From an uncultured Sphingomonadales bacterium (GTDB lineage Bacteria > Pseudomonadota > Alphaproteobacteria > Sphingomonadales > Sphingomonadaceae): 33,233 nucleotides of DNA. The first letter of the stretch is position 1, and each line of letters opens with the position of its first letter. Both the position numbers and the translations under genes were made by a program. Positions 1-9,929 of the stretch are shown here, piece after piece. Below the pieces are notes generated by a model. The model worked only from the letters and a program-made list of their open reading frames with translations, was not told the DNA's origin and made no database searches. The stretch lies in NCBI GenBank assembly GCA_903868245.1, contig CAIPUN010000113.1:1-33233 (forward strand). The letters run 5' to 3'.

Positions 1-25
1 ATCTGGCTTTGACAGGGAATATCTG

Positions 26-1315
26 ATGGCGAATGTAACCGTAATTGGCGCACAATGGGGCGACGAAGGTAAAGGCAAGATTGTCGACTGGCTGGCGGAA
101 CGCGCCGACGCCGTCGTCCGCTTTCAAGGCGGGCATAATGCGGGCCACACTTTGGTGGTAGGCGACAATGTCTATAAATTATCGTTACTGCCGTCGGGTA
201 TTGTCACTGGCACATTGTCGATTATCGGCAATGGTGTGGTTCTCGATCCATGGGCGTTGCGCGATGAAATGGCGAAGCTGCGCGGGCAGGGCGTTAGTAT
301 TACGACTGAAAATTTTGCGTTGGCAGATAACTGCGCGTTGATCTTGCCGATTCACCGAGACTTGGATGGTTTGCGGGAAGCTGCGGCGGGTTCAGGCAAA
401 ATCGGGACCACAGGCCGCGGCATTGGCCCTGCCTACGAAGACAAGGTGGGCCGCCGTGCAATCCGCGTGTGTGACCTTGCACATCTTGATTCATTGGATG
501 CCCAGCTTGACCGCCTCTGCGCGCACCATGATGCCTTGCGCGCTGGATTTGGCGAACCGCCCGTTGATCGCGCACGCTTGATTGCGGATCTGAAAGAAAT
601 CGCACCCTTCGTCCTCGAATATGCGCAACCGGTGTGGAAGCGTTTGAACAATGTCCGTAAGGCAGGGGCACGGATATTGTTTGAAGGCGCACAGGGCGTA
701 TTGCTCGACGTTGATCATGGCACTTATCCGTTCGTAACCTCGTCCAACACAGTTTCAGGCACAGCAGCGGCCGGTTCGGGGCTTGGACCAAGTGCAGCAG
801 GCTTTGTTCTGGGTATCGTAAAGGCTTACACTACGCGGGTTGGGTCAGGGCCTTTCCCGACCGAGCTTGAGGATGAAACCGGCCAAAGACTGGGTGAACG
901 CGGCCATGAATTTGGCACCGTTACGGGACGCAAGCGCCGCTGTGGATGGTTTGACGCCGTGATTGTGCGCCAAAGCTGCGCCGTGTCGGGGGTGACCGGC
1001 ATAGCGCTGACCAAGCTCGATGTGCTCGACGGGTTTGATACGATCAAGATCTGCACTGGGTATCGTTTGAACGGCAAGGTCTATGATTATCTGCCCGCGC
1101 ATGCGGCAGAGCAAGCGGCCGTGGAGCCCATTTACGAAGAAATGCCAGGTTGGCAGGAAACAACCGCAGGCGCACGCAGCTGGGCCGACCTTCCGGCACA
1201 AGCGATCAAATATATCACGCGTGTGCAGGAATTAATCGAAACGCCCGTTGCCTTGGTATCCACGTCGCCGCAGCGCGAGGATACGATCTTGGTGCGCGAT
1301 CCCTTTGCCGATTAA
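26..1315 (+). CDS. purA: adenylosuccinate synthetase
   Basis: 429-aa ORF; N-terminal [18 protein letters not shown] and GGHNAGHT motifs are diagnostic of PurA; AGGGA upstream of ATG. Confidence 0.98.
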   Translation: MANVTVIGAQWGDEGKGKIVDWLAERADAVVRFQGGHNAGHTLVVGDNVYKLSLLPSGIVTGTLSIIGNGVVLDPWALRDEMAKLRGQGVSITTENFALADNCALILPIHRDLDGLREAAAGSGKIGTTGRGIGPAYEDKVGRRAIRVCDLAHLDSLDAQLDRLCAHHDALRAGFGEPPVDRARLIADLKEIAPFVLEYAQPVWKRLNNVRKAGARILFEGAQGVLLDVDHGTYPFVTSSNTVSGTAAAGSGLGPSAAGFVLGIVKAYTTRVGSGPFPTELEDETGQRLGERGHEFGTVTGRKRRCGWFDAVIVRQSCAVSGVTGIALTKLDVLDGFDTIKICTGYRLNGKVYDYLPAHAAEQAAVEPIYEEMPGWQETTAGARSWADLPAQAIKYITRVQELIETPVALVSTSPQREDTILVRDPFAD

Positions 1316-2613
1316 CCTGTTTTCAGCTCTTCCTTAAGCCGCAAGCTAGCGCGCCAGAAGAAGTAAGCGGGGATGAGGCCAAGCCACGCGGCGCCATAGA
1401 GCACCCATCGGACGCTTTCATCGCCTGCAAGCGGCTTGAACGCGTCTGACATCATGCCGAACAACAAGGGACCAAGGCCAAGGCCGATCAGGTTTTGACC
1501 GAAAAGCATGAACGCGGCGGCAACAGCGCGGGCCTCTGGCTTTACCAAGCCTTGCACAGTGGCGTAGGTCGGGCCGTAATAAGCCGCGTTCAATGCCGAT
1601 GGCACAAATAACAAGATAATCGCCACGCGCCAGTCGGTGGCGAAATAGCCCAAGAATAAAATGGGCGTTGCAATGACCATACCCAAGGCAGGCGTGGTCA
1701 GCAAATGTCGTTTGTCGATTTTGCCGAACTTGTCGGCCATCATGCCACCGAGCCATGTGCCGACCATGCCTGCGACACCCAAAACAATGCCAAGCAAAAG
1801 GCCGGTTTCGCCGGGGCTAATGCCATGTGAGCGGATGAATAAAATGACCGCCCAAACGCTTTTGCCGTAGGAAAGAAACGCCGTGAATGAGGCCGCAATG
1901 GCCAACAGCACAAAGGCGCGCGAGCTGTATACTTCTTTGAGCGCGTCTTTGGTGGACAAAGCATCGCGTGCCTTTTCGCCTGATAATGCGCGCGCGGCAG
2001 CCTCAGCCTTGCGTGGCTCGCGCAATATGAAGGGCAGAAAAGCCGCCAATATCAAACCGGGAATAGCAACGGCCATAAAAGCCACGCGCCAGCCATAGAT
2101 ATCGTTCAATGCGCCGCCGATGACGAGGCCTAACAAGCTGCCAATTGGAATGCCAAGGCCGTAAAAAGCAATGGCCGATGATCTTTTTTCCGGCGGAACG
2201 CTGTCGGTAATGAGCGAGTGGGCGGCAGGCGTGCAGCCAGCTTCACCCACGCCAACGCCCACACGGGCGAGCGCGAGTTGTGCGAAATTCTGCGCTAACC
2301 CGCATAAGGCCGTCATGGCGGACCAGACCGCTAAGGATATCGATATCAGGCCAACGCGGTTGGTGCTGCTGTTATCTGCATAACGCGCGATGGGGATGCC
2401 CAACAATGTATAGAAAAGCGCAAAGGCAAGGCCCGTAAGTAAGCCAATTTGGGTATCGGAAAGGTTGAGATCCCTGCTGATTGGTTCAGCAAGAATGTTA
2501 ACAATTTGTCGGTCGAGGAAGTTCAATACATAGACAACCATCAATATCCACAGCAGCAATTTGGGATTGGTAACGGTCGGTTTGGCAACCTGCGCCCTTT
2601 GGCCTTCTTCCAT
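1312..2613 (-). CDS. MFS transporter (spinster-like family)
   Basis: 433-aa ORF with about 12 hydrophobic segments, [16 protein letters not shown]-terminus and [11 protein letters not shown] motif typical of this MFS group; GAGGAG upstream of start. Confidence 0.88.
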   Translation of the reverse strand: MEEGQRAQVAKPTVTNPKLLLWILMVVYVLNFLDRQIVNILAEPISRDLNLSDTQIGLLTGLAFALFYTLLGIPIARYADNSSTNRVGLISISLAVWSAMTALCGLAQNFAQLALARVGVGVGEAGCTPAAHSLITDSVPPEKRSSAIAFYGLGIPIGSLLGLVIGGALNDIYGWRVAFMAVAIPGLILAAFLPFILREPRKAEAAARALSGEKARDALSTKDALKEVYSSRAFVLLAIAASFTAFLSYGKSVWAVILFIRSHGISPGETGLLLGIVLGVAGMVGTWLGGMMADKFGKIDKRHLLTTPALGMVIATPILFLGYFATDWRVAIILLFVPSALNAAYYGPTYATVQGLVKPEARAVAAAFMLFGQNLIGLGLGPLLFGMMSDAFKPLAGDESVRWVLYGAAWLGLIPAYFFWRASLRLKEELKTG

Positions 2614-2786
2614 GAATGTCTCCTCTTCCTCTGTCGGGTTATGAGATAAATTTAGACATTGTCAAAGCCTTGAAATGCGCGTTCGGCGGGCATTGTAAAC
2701 GGCATGTCGTGCCATGAGTGGAGATAATCAGATAAGCCGGTCAGTCTTTGATTGACTGTTGTTCGCTTCACGGGTCTTGGGGCGAG

Positions 2787-3524
2787 ATGACAACACGCGA
2801 AACGACGGCGTATATGCCTCTCCATGATTTGGACCTTAAACTGTCGTTGGGCGATCGCGTCATGGTGATGGCCTATGGCGCTGTTCAATGGCCGTGGTTG
2901 CTGCGTAGCCTTGATGGCGGGCGCAAAAAAGACAAGACTGATCTGCTTGCCTATCTCGGCTTGCCGCTGGATGCGCTACCTAATCTGGGCAGTTGGAAAG
3001 CCGACACCCATTTTTTGTGGCATATAGTTTCTGCAATCGAAGACATGCGTCCAGCGCAAGTTGTTGAACTTGGCTGCGGGGCTTCCACCTTTGTCGCTGC
3101 CCGCGCATTGCAGCTTTTTGCTGGCGGGAAAATTGTCAGCTTTGACCAACATGCGGCCTTCGTGGAAACGACACAAGGCTGGGTCCATGACAATGATATG
3201 GACGCAGACATCCGGCACGCCCCATTAGGCGCGCCGCCATCTGGCTGGCCGGGGCATTGGTATCAACTGTCTGATGTTCCCAACGAGATTGATTTGCTCA
3301 TCGTCGATGGACCGCCATGGGCTATCCACCCGCATGTGCGCGGTGCGGCCGCAAGCCTGTTCCCGCTTATCCGTCCAGGCGGTAAGGTGCTGATGGATGA
3401 CGCCGCGCGACCCGGCGAGCGTGTCGTGGCGCGGCGCTGGCGCAAAGAGCATAAGAATATGGAATTCACACTGGACAACCAAGGTGCCAAAGGCACCTTG
3501 GTTGGATACAAAAACCTTACCTAA
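2787..3524 (+). CDS. class I SAM-dependent methyltransferase-like protein
   Basis: ORF 2748..3524; VVELGCGASTFVAARAL (motif I-like) and later VDGPPWAIHP; ATG at 2787 (MTTRET) chosen over 2748 by judgement. Confidence 0.7.
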   Translation: MTTRETTAYMPLHDLDLKLSLGDRVMVMAYGAVQWPWLLRSLDGGRKKDKTDLLAYLGLPLDALPNLGSWKADTHFLWHIVSAIEDMRPAQVVELGCGASTFVAARALQLFAGGKIVSFDQHAAFVETTQGWVHDNDMDADIRHAPLGAPPSGWPGHWYQLSDVPNEIDLLIVDGPPWAIHPHVRGAAASLFPLIRPGGKVLMDDAARPGERVVARRWRKEHKNMEFTLDNQGAKGTLVGYKNLT

Positions 3525-4864
3525 ACTTTAGCCGAAGGCTTTTTGGTTACCTTTTTCTCAGCGAGATTGAGGCCGGCCTTTCCACCTGCTGCTGTATGCG
3601 CAGGGGCATGGGGTGTTTCGGTATATTCCGGCTGTTCTACCTCAAGCATCCCCTCCCATTTGGTGATGACAGAGGTTGCAACTGCGTTGCCAACGACGTT
3701 GGTCGCAGTGCGGCCCATGTCGAGGAATTGGTCAATCGCCAGGATCAGCGCGACGCCTTCCACCGGCAGGTCGAACATTGCCAATGTACCCGTGATGACT
3801 ACCAACGAAGCGCGCGGCACGGCGGCCACACCCTTGGAGGAAATCATAAGCGTAAGCAGGATAAGGATCTGCGTACCGATGGATAGGTCAATGCCATAAG
3901 CTTGCGCGATAAAGATGGTCGCGAAGCTCATATACATCATCGAACCATCCAGGTTGAAGCTGTAACCCAAGGGCAGCATGAAGCCGGAAATCCGGCGCGG
4001 GACGCCAAAACGATCTAGCTGTTCAAACAATTTTGGTAGGGCCGCTTCGCTGGATGCGGTTGAAAATGCGATCAACATAGGTTCGCGGATGTAACGGATG
4101 AGCGTCCAAATGCGTCGGCCCAGAAAGATTGCGCCGATGGACAAGAGGATTGTCCACAACAAGGCCAGCGACAGATAAAACTCCGTCACCAGTTCCAAAT
4201 AGGTAGCAAGAATTGCCAGACCGCTTTTTGAAACTACGGCCGCCAAGGCACCGAAAACGGCAACGGGCGCATAACGCATGACATAATGCGTGATCTGCAG
4301 CATCATTTCGGCAAGAGACTCTGCACCCCGCACCAAAGGCGCACCCTTTTCACCTAAGGCCGAAAGCGCGATGCCTGCGAACAAAGAGAACACCAAAATC
4401 TGCAAGATGTTGTTAGTCGCCATCGCTTCAAAAGCGTTTTTGGGGAAAATCGAAAGAATGAATTCCCAAAAGTCTAGCTTCTTGACCTCGCCAATCGTTG
4501 ATGCCGCATTGGCGACCATGTCAACTGGCGCACCGATTCCTGGTTGAAAAAAGTTCACCATCAACAAGCCAAGGCCGATCGAGATGAAGCTAGCGAAAAT
4601 AAACCATGTAATGGCGCGGAAACCGATGCGACCGAGCGCAGAGCTATCGCCCATATGCGCAATGCCAACGACGATGGTTGACAGAATAAGGGGCGCAACC
4701 AACAATTTGATTAGGTTCAGAAATATATCAGAAAGGAGTTTGAACGTCTTTGTTAGATACTCAAACTGCGTGCTGTCCTGCGCGAAATTAACATGGACTG
4801 CGTAGCCAACTGCCACGCCCAAGATCATTCCTGCCAGTATCCACAATGTAAGCCGTTTATCCAC
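3521..4864 (-). CDS. dicarboxylate/amino acid:cation symporter (DAACS family, DctA/GltP-like)
   Basis: 447-aa ORF; family-typical segments FLNLIKLLVAPLILSTIVVGI, SFNLDGSMMYMSFATIFIAQA and DQFLDMGRTATNVVGNAVA. Confidence 0.93.
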   Translation of the reverse strand: MDKRLTLWILAGMILGVAVGYAVHVNFAQDSTQFEYLTKTFKLLSDIFLNLIKLLVAPLILSTIVVGIAHMGDSSALGRIGFRAITWFIFASFISIGLGLLMVNFFQPGIGAPVDMVANAASTIGEVKKLDFWEFILSIFPKNAFEAMATNNILQILVFSLFAGIALSALGEKGAPLVRGAESLAEMMLQITHYVMRYAPVAVFGALAAVVSKSGLAILATYLELVTEFYLSLALLWTILLSIGAIFLGRRIWTLIRYIREPMLIAFSTASSEAALPKLFEQLDRFGVPRRISGFMLPLGYSFNLDGSMMYMSFATIFIAQAYGIDLSIGTQILILLTLMISSKGVAAVPRASLVVITGTLAMFDLPVEGVALILAIDQFLDMGRTATNVVGNAVATSVITKWEGMLEVEQPEYTETPHAPAHTAAGGKAGLNLAEKKVTKKPSAKV

Positions 4865-4972
4865 GCAACCCTCCGATTATGCTTTGTTTCGCGCGACGCT
4901 ACACAGGAGCAATGGTCGTCGCAACAAGTTACAGACGTGACTTGTTTAAACGTGAGAAGCGCGCCATAAGTC

Positions 4973-4989
4973 TTGTAATAAAATTACAA
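4973..4989. promoter_or_regulatory. candidate operator palindrome TTGTAAT-AAA-ATTACAA upstream of the NAD-GDH gene
   Basis: perfect 7-3-7 inverted repeat 18 bp upstream of the preferred ATG at 5008, in the dctA-like/GDH divergent region. Confidence 0.4.
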
Positions 4990-5007
4990 CGCACTTTGTC
5001 GTTGAAG

Positions 5008-8000
5008 ATGGCAGATAATCAAATGCTTGCGGGCTCGGGAGATCATTTCATGGCGGCCGCCAAAATTGTTAAAAATCGCGAAAAAATCGACAAAACTCTT
5101 TTGCAGGATATGGTTTCAGCCTTTGCCGAGACAGCTTTGCCGGGCGAAAATGAAGGTTTTGATAGCAAAGCGGCGGAGGATGCTGCGCGCTTCACCATCG
5201 AAACCGGCCTGCATCGCAAGACGGGCAGTGCGGCCATTGCACTGGATAGCTTTACCGATGCGCATGGCCGCTTGATGATGCGGATATCGTTAAATAATGA
5301 CGACATGCCTTTTTTGGTGGATTCAGTCTCTGCAGCCGTCGCCGCTTATGGCATATCGGTGAACCGCATCATTCACCCGGTGTTGAGCGTTACACGTGAT
5401 GCCACCAATATGCTGTCATCCATCAGCCGGAAACGGATTGACGGGCAGACCCGCGAATCCTTCATTTATCTGGAAACAGCCCGCGTCGATGCCAAAGAAC
5501 GCCGTCAGCTTGAGGCGCATTTGGCGGCTGTTCTCGCTGATGTTCGTGGTGCAGTGACCGATTGGCAAGACATGCTTGCTGCTTTGTCCGTAGACGCCGA
5601 CAGCCTGCCCGATAGCGAAGGCACCGCGCTTATCCGCTGGTTCCATGATAATAATATGACGATTTTGGCGCATGAGCGGATCAGCAGTGATGGCACCCGT
5701 TCCAACCGCCTTGGCTTGTCGCGTGTCAGCGACGCACTTGTGCTTTCCGAAGATAGCGTCAGCCTTGCTATCAACTGGTTTGAAGCAGGGGGTGTTGCGC
5801 CGTTGGTGCTGAAATCCAACCGTGTTTCTAATGTCCACCGCAATGTGCAATTGGACCTGATTGTTATTCCGGTACAAACCGGCGATCGGGTAACGGGTTT
5901 GGCCGTCACGGCCGGACTTTGGACCAGTGCGGCGCTTGCAACTGCTCCGGAAGCCATACCCGTGCTTAGAACGCATCTAGCGTCGTTGATGACGCGTTAT
6001 GGCTTTGACCCTTCGGGCCATGCGGGCAAGGCGATGGCCCACGCGCTCACGGCGCTACCCCACGACCTTTTGGTTGCGCTCAAGCTCGATGATCTGGAAC
6101 GCGTCACGCTGACCGCCATGTCGCTGACCGACCGACCGCGCCCTAAGCTGATTGCGCTTCGGTCGCCACTGGGACGTCATTTGTATATTTTTGTGTGGTT
6201 GCCACGCGATGATGTATCGACGGGTATCCGTAAGCAGATACAGACGATGCTTATGGATGCCACCGGTGGGTCCTTATTAGGCTGGACTATCGGTTTGGAA
6301 GACGGCGGCGTCGCTTTGCTGCGCTATACGCTCGATTTGCCGGACCGTGGACAGACAGTTGACGAAGCCAGCTTGGATGCAAAGCTTGAGCTGATGGTCC
6401 GTGGATGGGAGCCCGCGGTTGAGGCTGCATTAGCCCAGCTGACCGATGAAAAACGTGCGGCCGCCATGCTTGTGCGCTACGGTGCTGGCTTCCCGGCCAA
6501 TTACCGCAGTAGTTATTCGACCGACGAAGCTGCGCGGGACATGATTGGTTTGCTCGCCATGGAGCGTGACCACAGCAAGATCACGCGATTGTTCGAGGAA
6601 GATGGTAAGCTTCGGTTGAAAATCTACAGTTATGGCGGGGCTTTGCCGTTGAGCGATGTCGTGCCCGCACTGGAGAATTTCGGTTTTGATGTTCTGGAGG
6701 AATCGCCGACCGCATTGACGGATGGTCATTATATCCATGACTTCCATCTGGCCCTGCGTGGCGGTAATATTTCAAACTTATTAGAAAAGCGGCAAGTCGT
6801 TGAAGCAGCGTTGAGCCAAGTGTTGGATGGCTCATTTGAAAATGACGTATTCAACCAACTCGTCACCATTGGCGGGCTTACACCGCAATCTGTCATCTGG
6901 CTGCGCGCATGGTATCGCTATTTGCGCCAAACGGGCGTGACTTATGGTATGCCAACAGTGGTGTCAGCCTTGGCCAAAAACGCCAATGTGACGCGGTCCA
7001 TAATTTCCTTGTTCGATGCCTTGCATAATCCTGCAAACAAAGGAAATCGGGACAAGGAAGCCGCCAAATTTGAGAAGGCGATCACCTTTGACTTGGCGGC
7101 GGTTTCGGCGATTGACGAAGACCGCATCCTGCGTCGGTTTTTGGCGGTGGTGCTTGCAACATTGCGTACAAATGCGTTTTCCACAGCGGCGGCAGAGGCA
7201 CTGGCCTTCAAATTGGATTGCGCGAAGGTGCCTGGCCTGCCTGCGCCTTTACCTTGGCGGGAGGTGTTCGTGTATTCGCCCCGGGTGGAGGGCATCCACT
7301 TACGCGCTGGCCCCGTCGCGCGTGGCGGCTTGCGCTGGTCCGACAGGCGCGATGACTTCCGTACCGAGGTTTTGGGCCTGATGAAGGCGCAGCGCGTTAA
7401 AAACGCGGTAATCGTACCGACCGGTGCCAAAGGCGGCTTCTACCCCAAGCGCCTACCGGACATGCGGATTGATAGGGATGCATGGTTTGCTGAGGGCACA
7501 GAGGCTTATAAAATCTTTATCCGGACGTTGCTGTCGATCACCGATAACATCGTCAACGACCGGATCGTGCATCCTGACAATGTGGTCATTCACGACGGTG
7601 ACGATCCCTATTTCGTTGTCGCGGCTGACAAGGGCACGGCGACATTCTCGGATACCGCGAACGCCATCGCGCTGGAACATAATTTCTGGCTTGGCGATGC
7701 GTTTGCGAGCGGTGGTTCGGTTGGTTATGACCATAAGGCGATGGGCATTACCGCAAAGGGTGGCTGGTTATCAGTGCAGCGCCATTTTGCCGAAATGGGC
7801 ATTGATGTCCAAAAAGATCCGGTCACGGTTGCAGGCGTTGGTGACATGTCTGGTGACGTGTTCGGCAATGGCATGCTGCTTTCAAAGACGCTGAAAATTG
7901 TCGCTGCGTTTGACCATCGTCACATCTTCCTCGATCCCAATCCCAACCCGGCGACCAGTTGGAAAGAACGTCAACGCTTGTTCAATCTGCCGCGTTCCAG

Positions 8001-9699
8001 CTGGCTCGATTATGATGCCAAGCTGATTTCAAAGGGCGGCGGTGTGTTCGCCCGCACGGATAAAATCATCCAAACAACATCTGAAATCAGAAGTTTGCTT
8101 GGCATAGATGCGAAGGAAATAGAACCATCTGCATTGATGACCGCGATATTAAAAGCGCCAGTCCAGTTGATGTGGTTCGGCGGCATAGGGACCTATATCA
8201 AGGACCGGAGCGAAAGCCATTTGGACGTCGGCGACCCCGGCAATGACTTCATTCGTGTAAACGGCGCAGACGTGCAGGCGCAAGTCATTGGCGAAGGCGC
8301 GAACCTTGGCGTGACGCAGGCGGGACGCATTGGTTTTGCCTTGCGCGGTGGCCGCATCAACACCGACTTTATCGATAATAGCGCGGGCGTCGATTGTTCC
8401 GACAATGAAGTGAACATCAAAATCGCCTTAAATGCCCAAATGCGCGCAGGCAAGTTGAAGGAACCCGCCCGTAATGTCTTGCTGGCGGAGATGACCGACG
8501 CCGTGGCGCATTTGGTGTTGGAGGATAACCGTCTGCAGACGCTGGCCTTGTCTATCGCGGAAACCGGCGGCGCGGGTGATTTGCCTGCCTACGTTAGGCT
8601 TATCGAGATTTTTGAAGGCGCTGGCCGATTGGACCGTGTGGTCGAAGGGCTGGCACCCAATGAGGAATTGTTCCGGCGTGCCAGCGAAGGGCGCGGACTC
8701 ACGCGGCCTGAATTGGCGATATTGCTCTCCACAGCGAAGCTGGCAGCGCAGGATGGGGTTGAGGAAGCGCCTTTGGCGCAGGACCGGTCGATGGACGGTG
8801 AGCTTTTGGCGGCATTCCCGGACGCGATGCTCAAATCGCATAAGTCGGCGATTTTGGGACACCGGCTGCGCAAGGAAATTATCGCCACGAAATTGGCCAA
8901 CCGCATGATCAACCGGCTTGGCATGTTGCACCCATTTGAATTGGCGGAGGAAGAAGGCTGCAGTCTTGGCGATGTTGCCGCAGCCTTTGCCATAGCCGAG
9001 AGCATTTATGATCTACCGTCCTTGTGGCATGCCATGGATACAACAGCGATGTCGGAATCGACGCGGCTAATGCTATTCAATCAAGCAGCCCTAGAAGTGC
9101 GCGCGCAAATGGCCGATATAATTCGCAATGCCCTTGAAGGTCGCGATGTCGCCGCCACCACGGCGGTGTATGCGCCCGTTGTGCAAAAGCTAACAGAGGC
9201 ATTGGACGGGCTTGTGCCCCATGACGTCCGGCTACAGACCGAACGCTTTGGCGCGCGCTTGACCGAAAATGGCGCACCACGGAAAATTGCGGACCGTCTG
9301 GTGCAATTGGCACAATTGGATGGCGCTATCGGCCTGGCGGCACTTTCATCCACGCAAAAGGGCGATATCACTGCATTGACACGCGCCTTTACCACTTTGG
9401 GTGAGGCGCTGGGTCTAAGCTGGGCACAGGGAACCGCCATGCAGGTTGACCCCCAGGATCCGTGGGAGCGGCTGTTGGTTGCTGGATTGGCACGCGACTT
9501 TCAAACCATGCGCCTCGACTTTTTACGGGGACGGGCTGCGAAGAAACCGCTTGAAGATACGCAAGACTGGCTGGCGGCCAACGCGGTGCGTGTGCGGGCA
9601 TTCAAGGCGATGGTGGACCGTGCCCGCATGACGGGTGCGCCGACCCCCGCCATGTTGGCCCAAGTCGCGGGGCAGGCACGGGTATTGCTGGGGCGTTAA
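5008..9699 (+). CDS. NAD-specific glutamate dehydrogenase, large GDH180 type
   Basis: very long ORF (1606 aa from 4879) with catalytic-region segments VARGGLRWSDRRDDFRTEVLGLMKAQRVKNAVIVPTGAKGGF, GGSVGYDHKAMGITAKGGW and VGDMSGDVFGNGMLLS; start uncertain (5008 or 5050 preferred over 4879). Confidence 0.95.
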   Translation: MADNQMLAGSGDHFMAAAKIVKNREKIDKTLLQDMVSAFAETALPGENEGFDSKAAEDAARFTIETGLHRKTGSAAIALDSFTDAHGRLMMRISLNNDDMPFLVDSVSAAVAAYGISVNRIIHPVLSVTRDATNMLSSISRKRIDGQTRESFIYLETARVDAKERRQLEAHLAAVLADVRGAVTDWQDMLAALSVDADSLPDSEGTALIRWFHDNNMTILAHERISSDGTRSNRLGLSRVSDALVLSEDSVSLAINWFEAGGVAPLVLKSNRVSNVHRNVQLDLIVIPVQTGDRVTGLAVTAGLWTSAALATAPEAIPVLRTHLASLMTRYGFDPSGHAGKAMAHALTALPHDLLVALKLDDLERVTLTAMSLTDRPRPKLIALRSPLGRHLYIFVWLPRDDVSTGIRKQIQTMLMDATGGSLLGWTIGLEDGGVALLRYTLDLPDRGQTVDEASLDAKLELMVRGWEPAVEAALAQLTDEKRAAAMLVRYGAGFPANYRSSYSTDEAARDMIGLLAMERDHSKITRLFEEDGKLRLKIYSYGGALPLSDVVPALENFGFDVLEESPTALTDGHYIHDFHLALRGGNISNLLEKRQVVEAALSQVLDGSFENDVFNQLVTIGGLTPQSVIWLRAWYRYLRQTGVTYGMPTVVSALAKNANVTRSIISLFDALHNPANKGNRDKEAAKFEKAITFDLAAVSAIDEDRILRRFLAVVLATLRTNAFSTAAAEALAFKLDCAKVPGLPAPLPWREVFVYSPRVEGIHLRAGPVARGGLRWSDRRDDFRTEVLGLMKAQRVKNAVIVPTGAKGGFYPKRLPDMRIDRDAWFAEGTEAYKIFIRTLLSITDNIVNDRIVHPDNVVIHDGDDPYFVVAADKGTATFSDTANAIALEHNFWLGDAFASGGSVGYDHKAMGITAKGGWLSVQRHFAEMGIDVQKDPVTVAGVGDMSGDVFGNGMLLSKTLKIVAAFDHRHIFLDPNPNPATSWKERQRLFNLPRSSWLDYDAKLISKGGGVFARTDKIIQTTSEIRSLLGIDAKEIEPSALMTAILKAPVQLMWFGGIGTYIKDRSESHLDVGDPGNDFIRVNGADVQAQVIGEGANLGVTQAGRIGFALRGGRINTDFIDNSAGVDCSDNEVNIKIALNAQMRAGKLKEPARNVLLAEMTDAVAHLVLEDNRLQTLALSIAETGGAGDLPAYVRLIEIFEGAGRLDRVVEGLAPNEELFRRASEGRGLTRPELAILLSTAKLAAQDGVEEAPLAQDRSMDGELLAAFPDAMLKSHKSAILGHRLRKEIIATKLANRMINRLGMLHPFELAEEEGCSLGDVAAAFAIAESIYDLPSLWHAMDTTAMSESTRLMLFNQAALEVRAQMADIIRNALEGRDVAATTAVYAPVVQKLTEALDGLVPHDVRLQTERFGARLTENGAPRKIADRLVQLAQLDGAIGLAALSSTQKGDITALTRAFTTLGEALGLSWAQGTAMQVDPQDPWERLLVAGLARDFQTMRLDFLRGRAAKKPLEDTQDWLAANAVRVRAFKAMVDRARMTGAPTPAMLAQVAGQARVLLGR

Positions 9700-9730
9700 A
9701 GCGCTGGGGCGACGGGGAAAAGACGACGCG

Positions 9731-9872
9731 CGCCCCCCCAACGTCATGCTGAACTCGTTTCAGCATCCATCGTGCCACATAGACCTAAGGGTAGAGACGA
9801 GAAATGGACCCTGAAACAAGTTCTGGGTGACGATCGAGGTGTGACGGTCGAGGTGTGACGGTCGGGGGGGCG
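9731..9872. repeat. intergenic nested inverted-repeat element (142 bp)
   Basis: outer perfect 9-bp IR CGCCCCCCC (9731-9739)/GGGGGGGCG (9864-9872); inner imperfect 29-bp IR CGTCATGCTGAACTCGTTTCAGCATCCAT (9742-9770)/ATGGACCCTGAAACAAGTTCTGGGTGACG (9804-9832). Confidence 0.8.
9834..9861. repeat. 14-bp perfect tandem duplication TCGAGGTGTGACGG x2
   Basis: 9834-9847 and 9848-9861 are identical, read directly. Confidence 0.9.
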
Positions 9873-9929
9873 TTTTTGGGTGCCACTCCGCTTAACGCAT
9901 ATAGCGGTCAGCAGCTAAGCGTTAAAGCC

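Noticed and set aside
7424-7894. 156-aa alternative-frame ORF inside NAD-GDH
   Set aside because: Same-strand out-of-frame ORF across the catalytic domain; the main frame has clear family motifs.
5008-9699. Possibility that the ~1560-1606-aa protein is a fusion or novel giant enzyme
   Set aside because: Length and motifs fit the known GDH180-type NAD-glutamate dehydrogenases.
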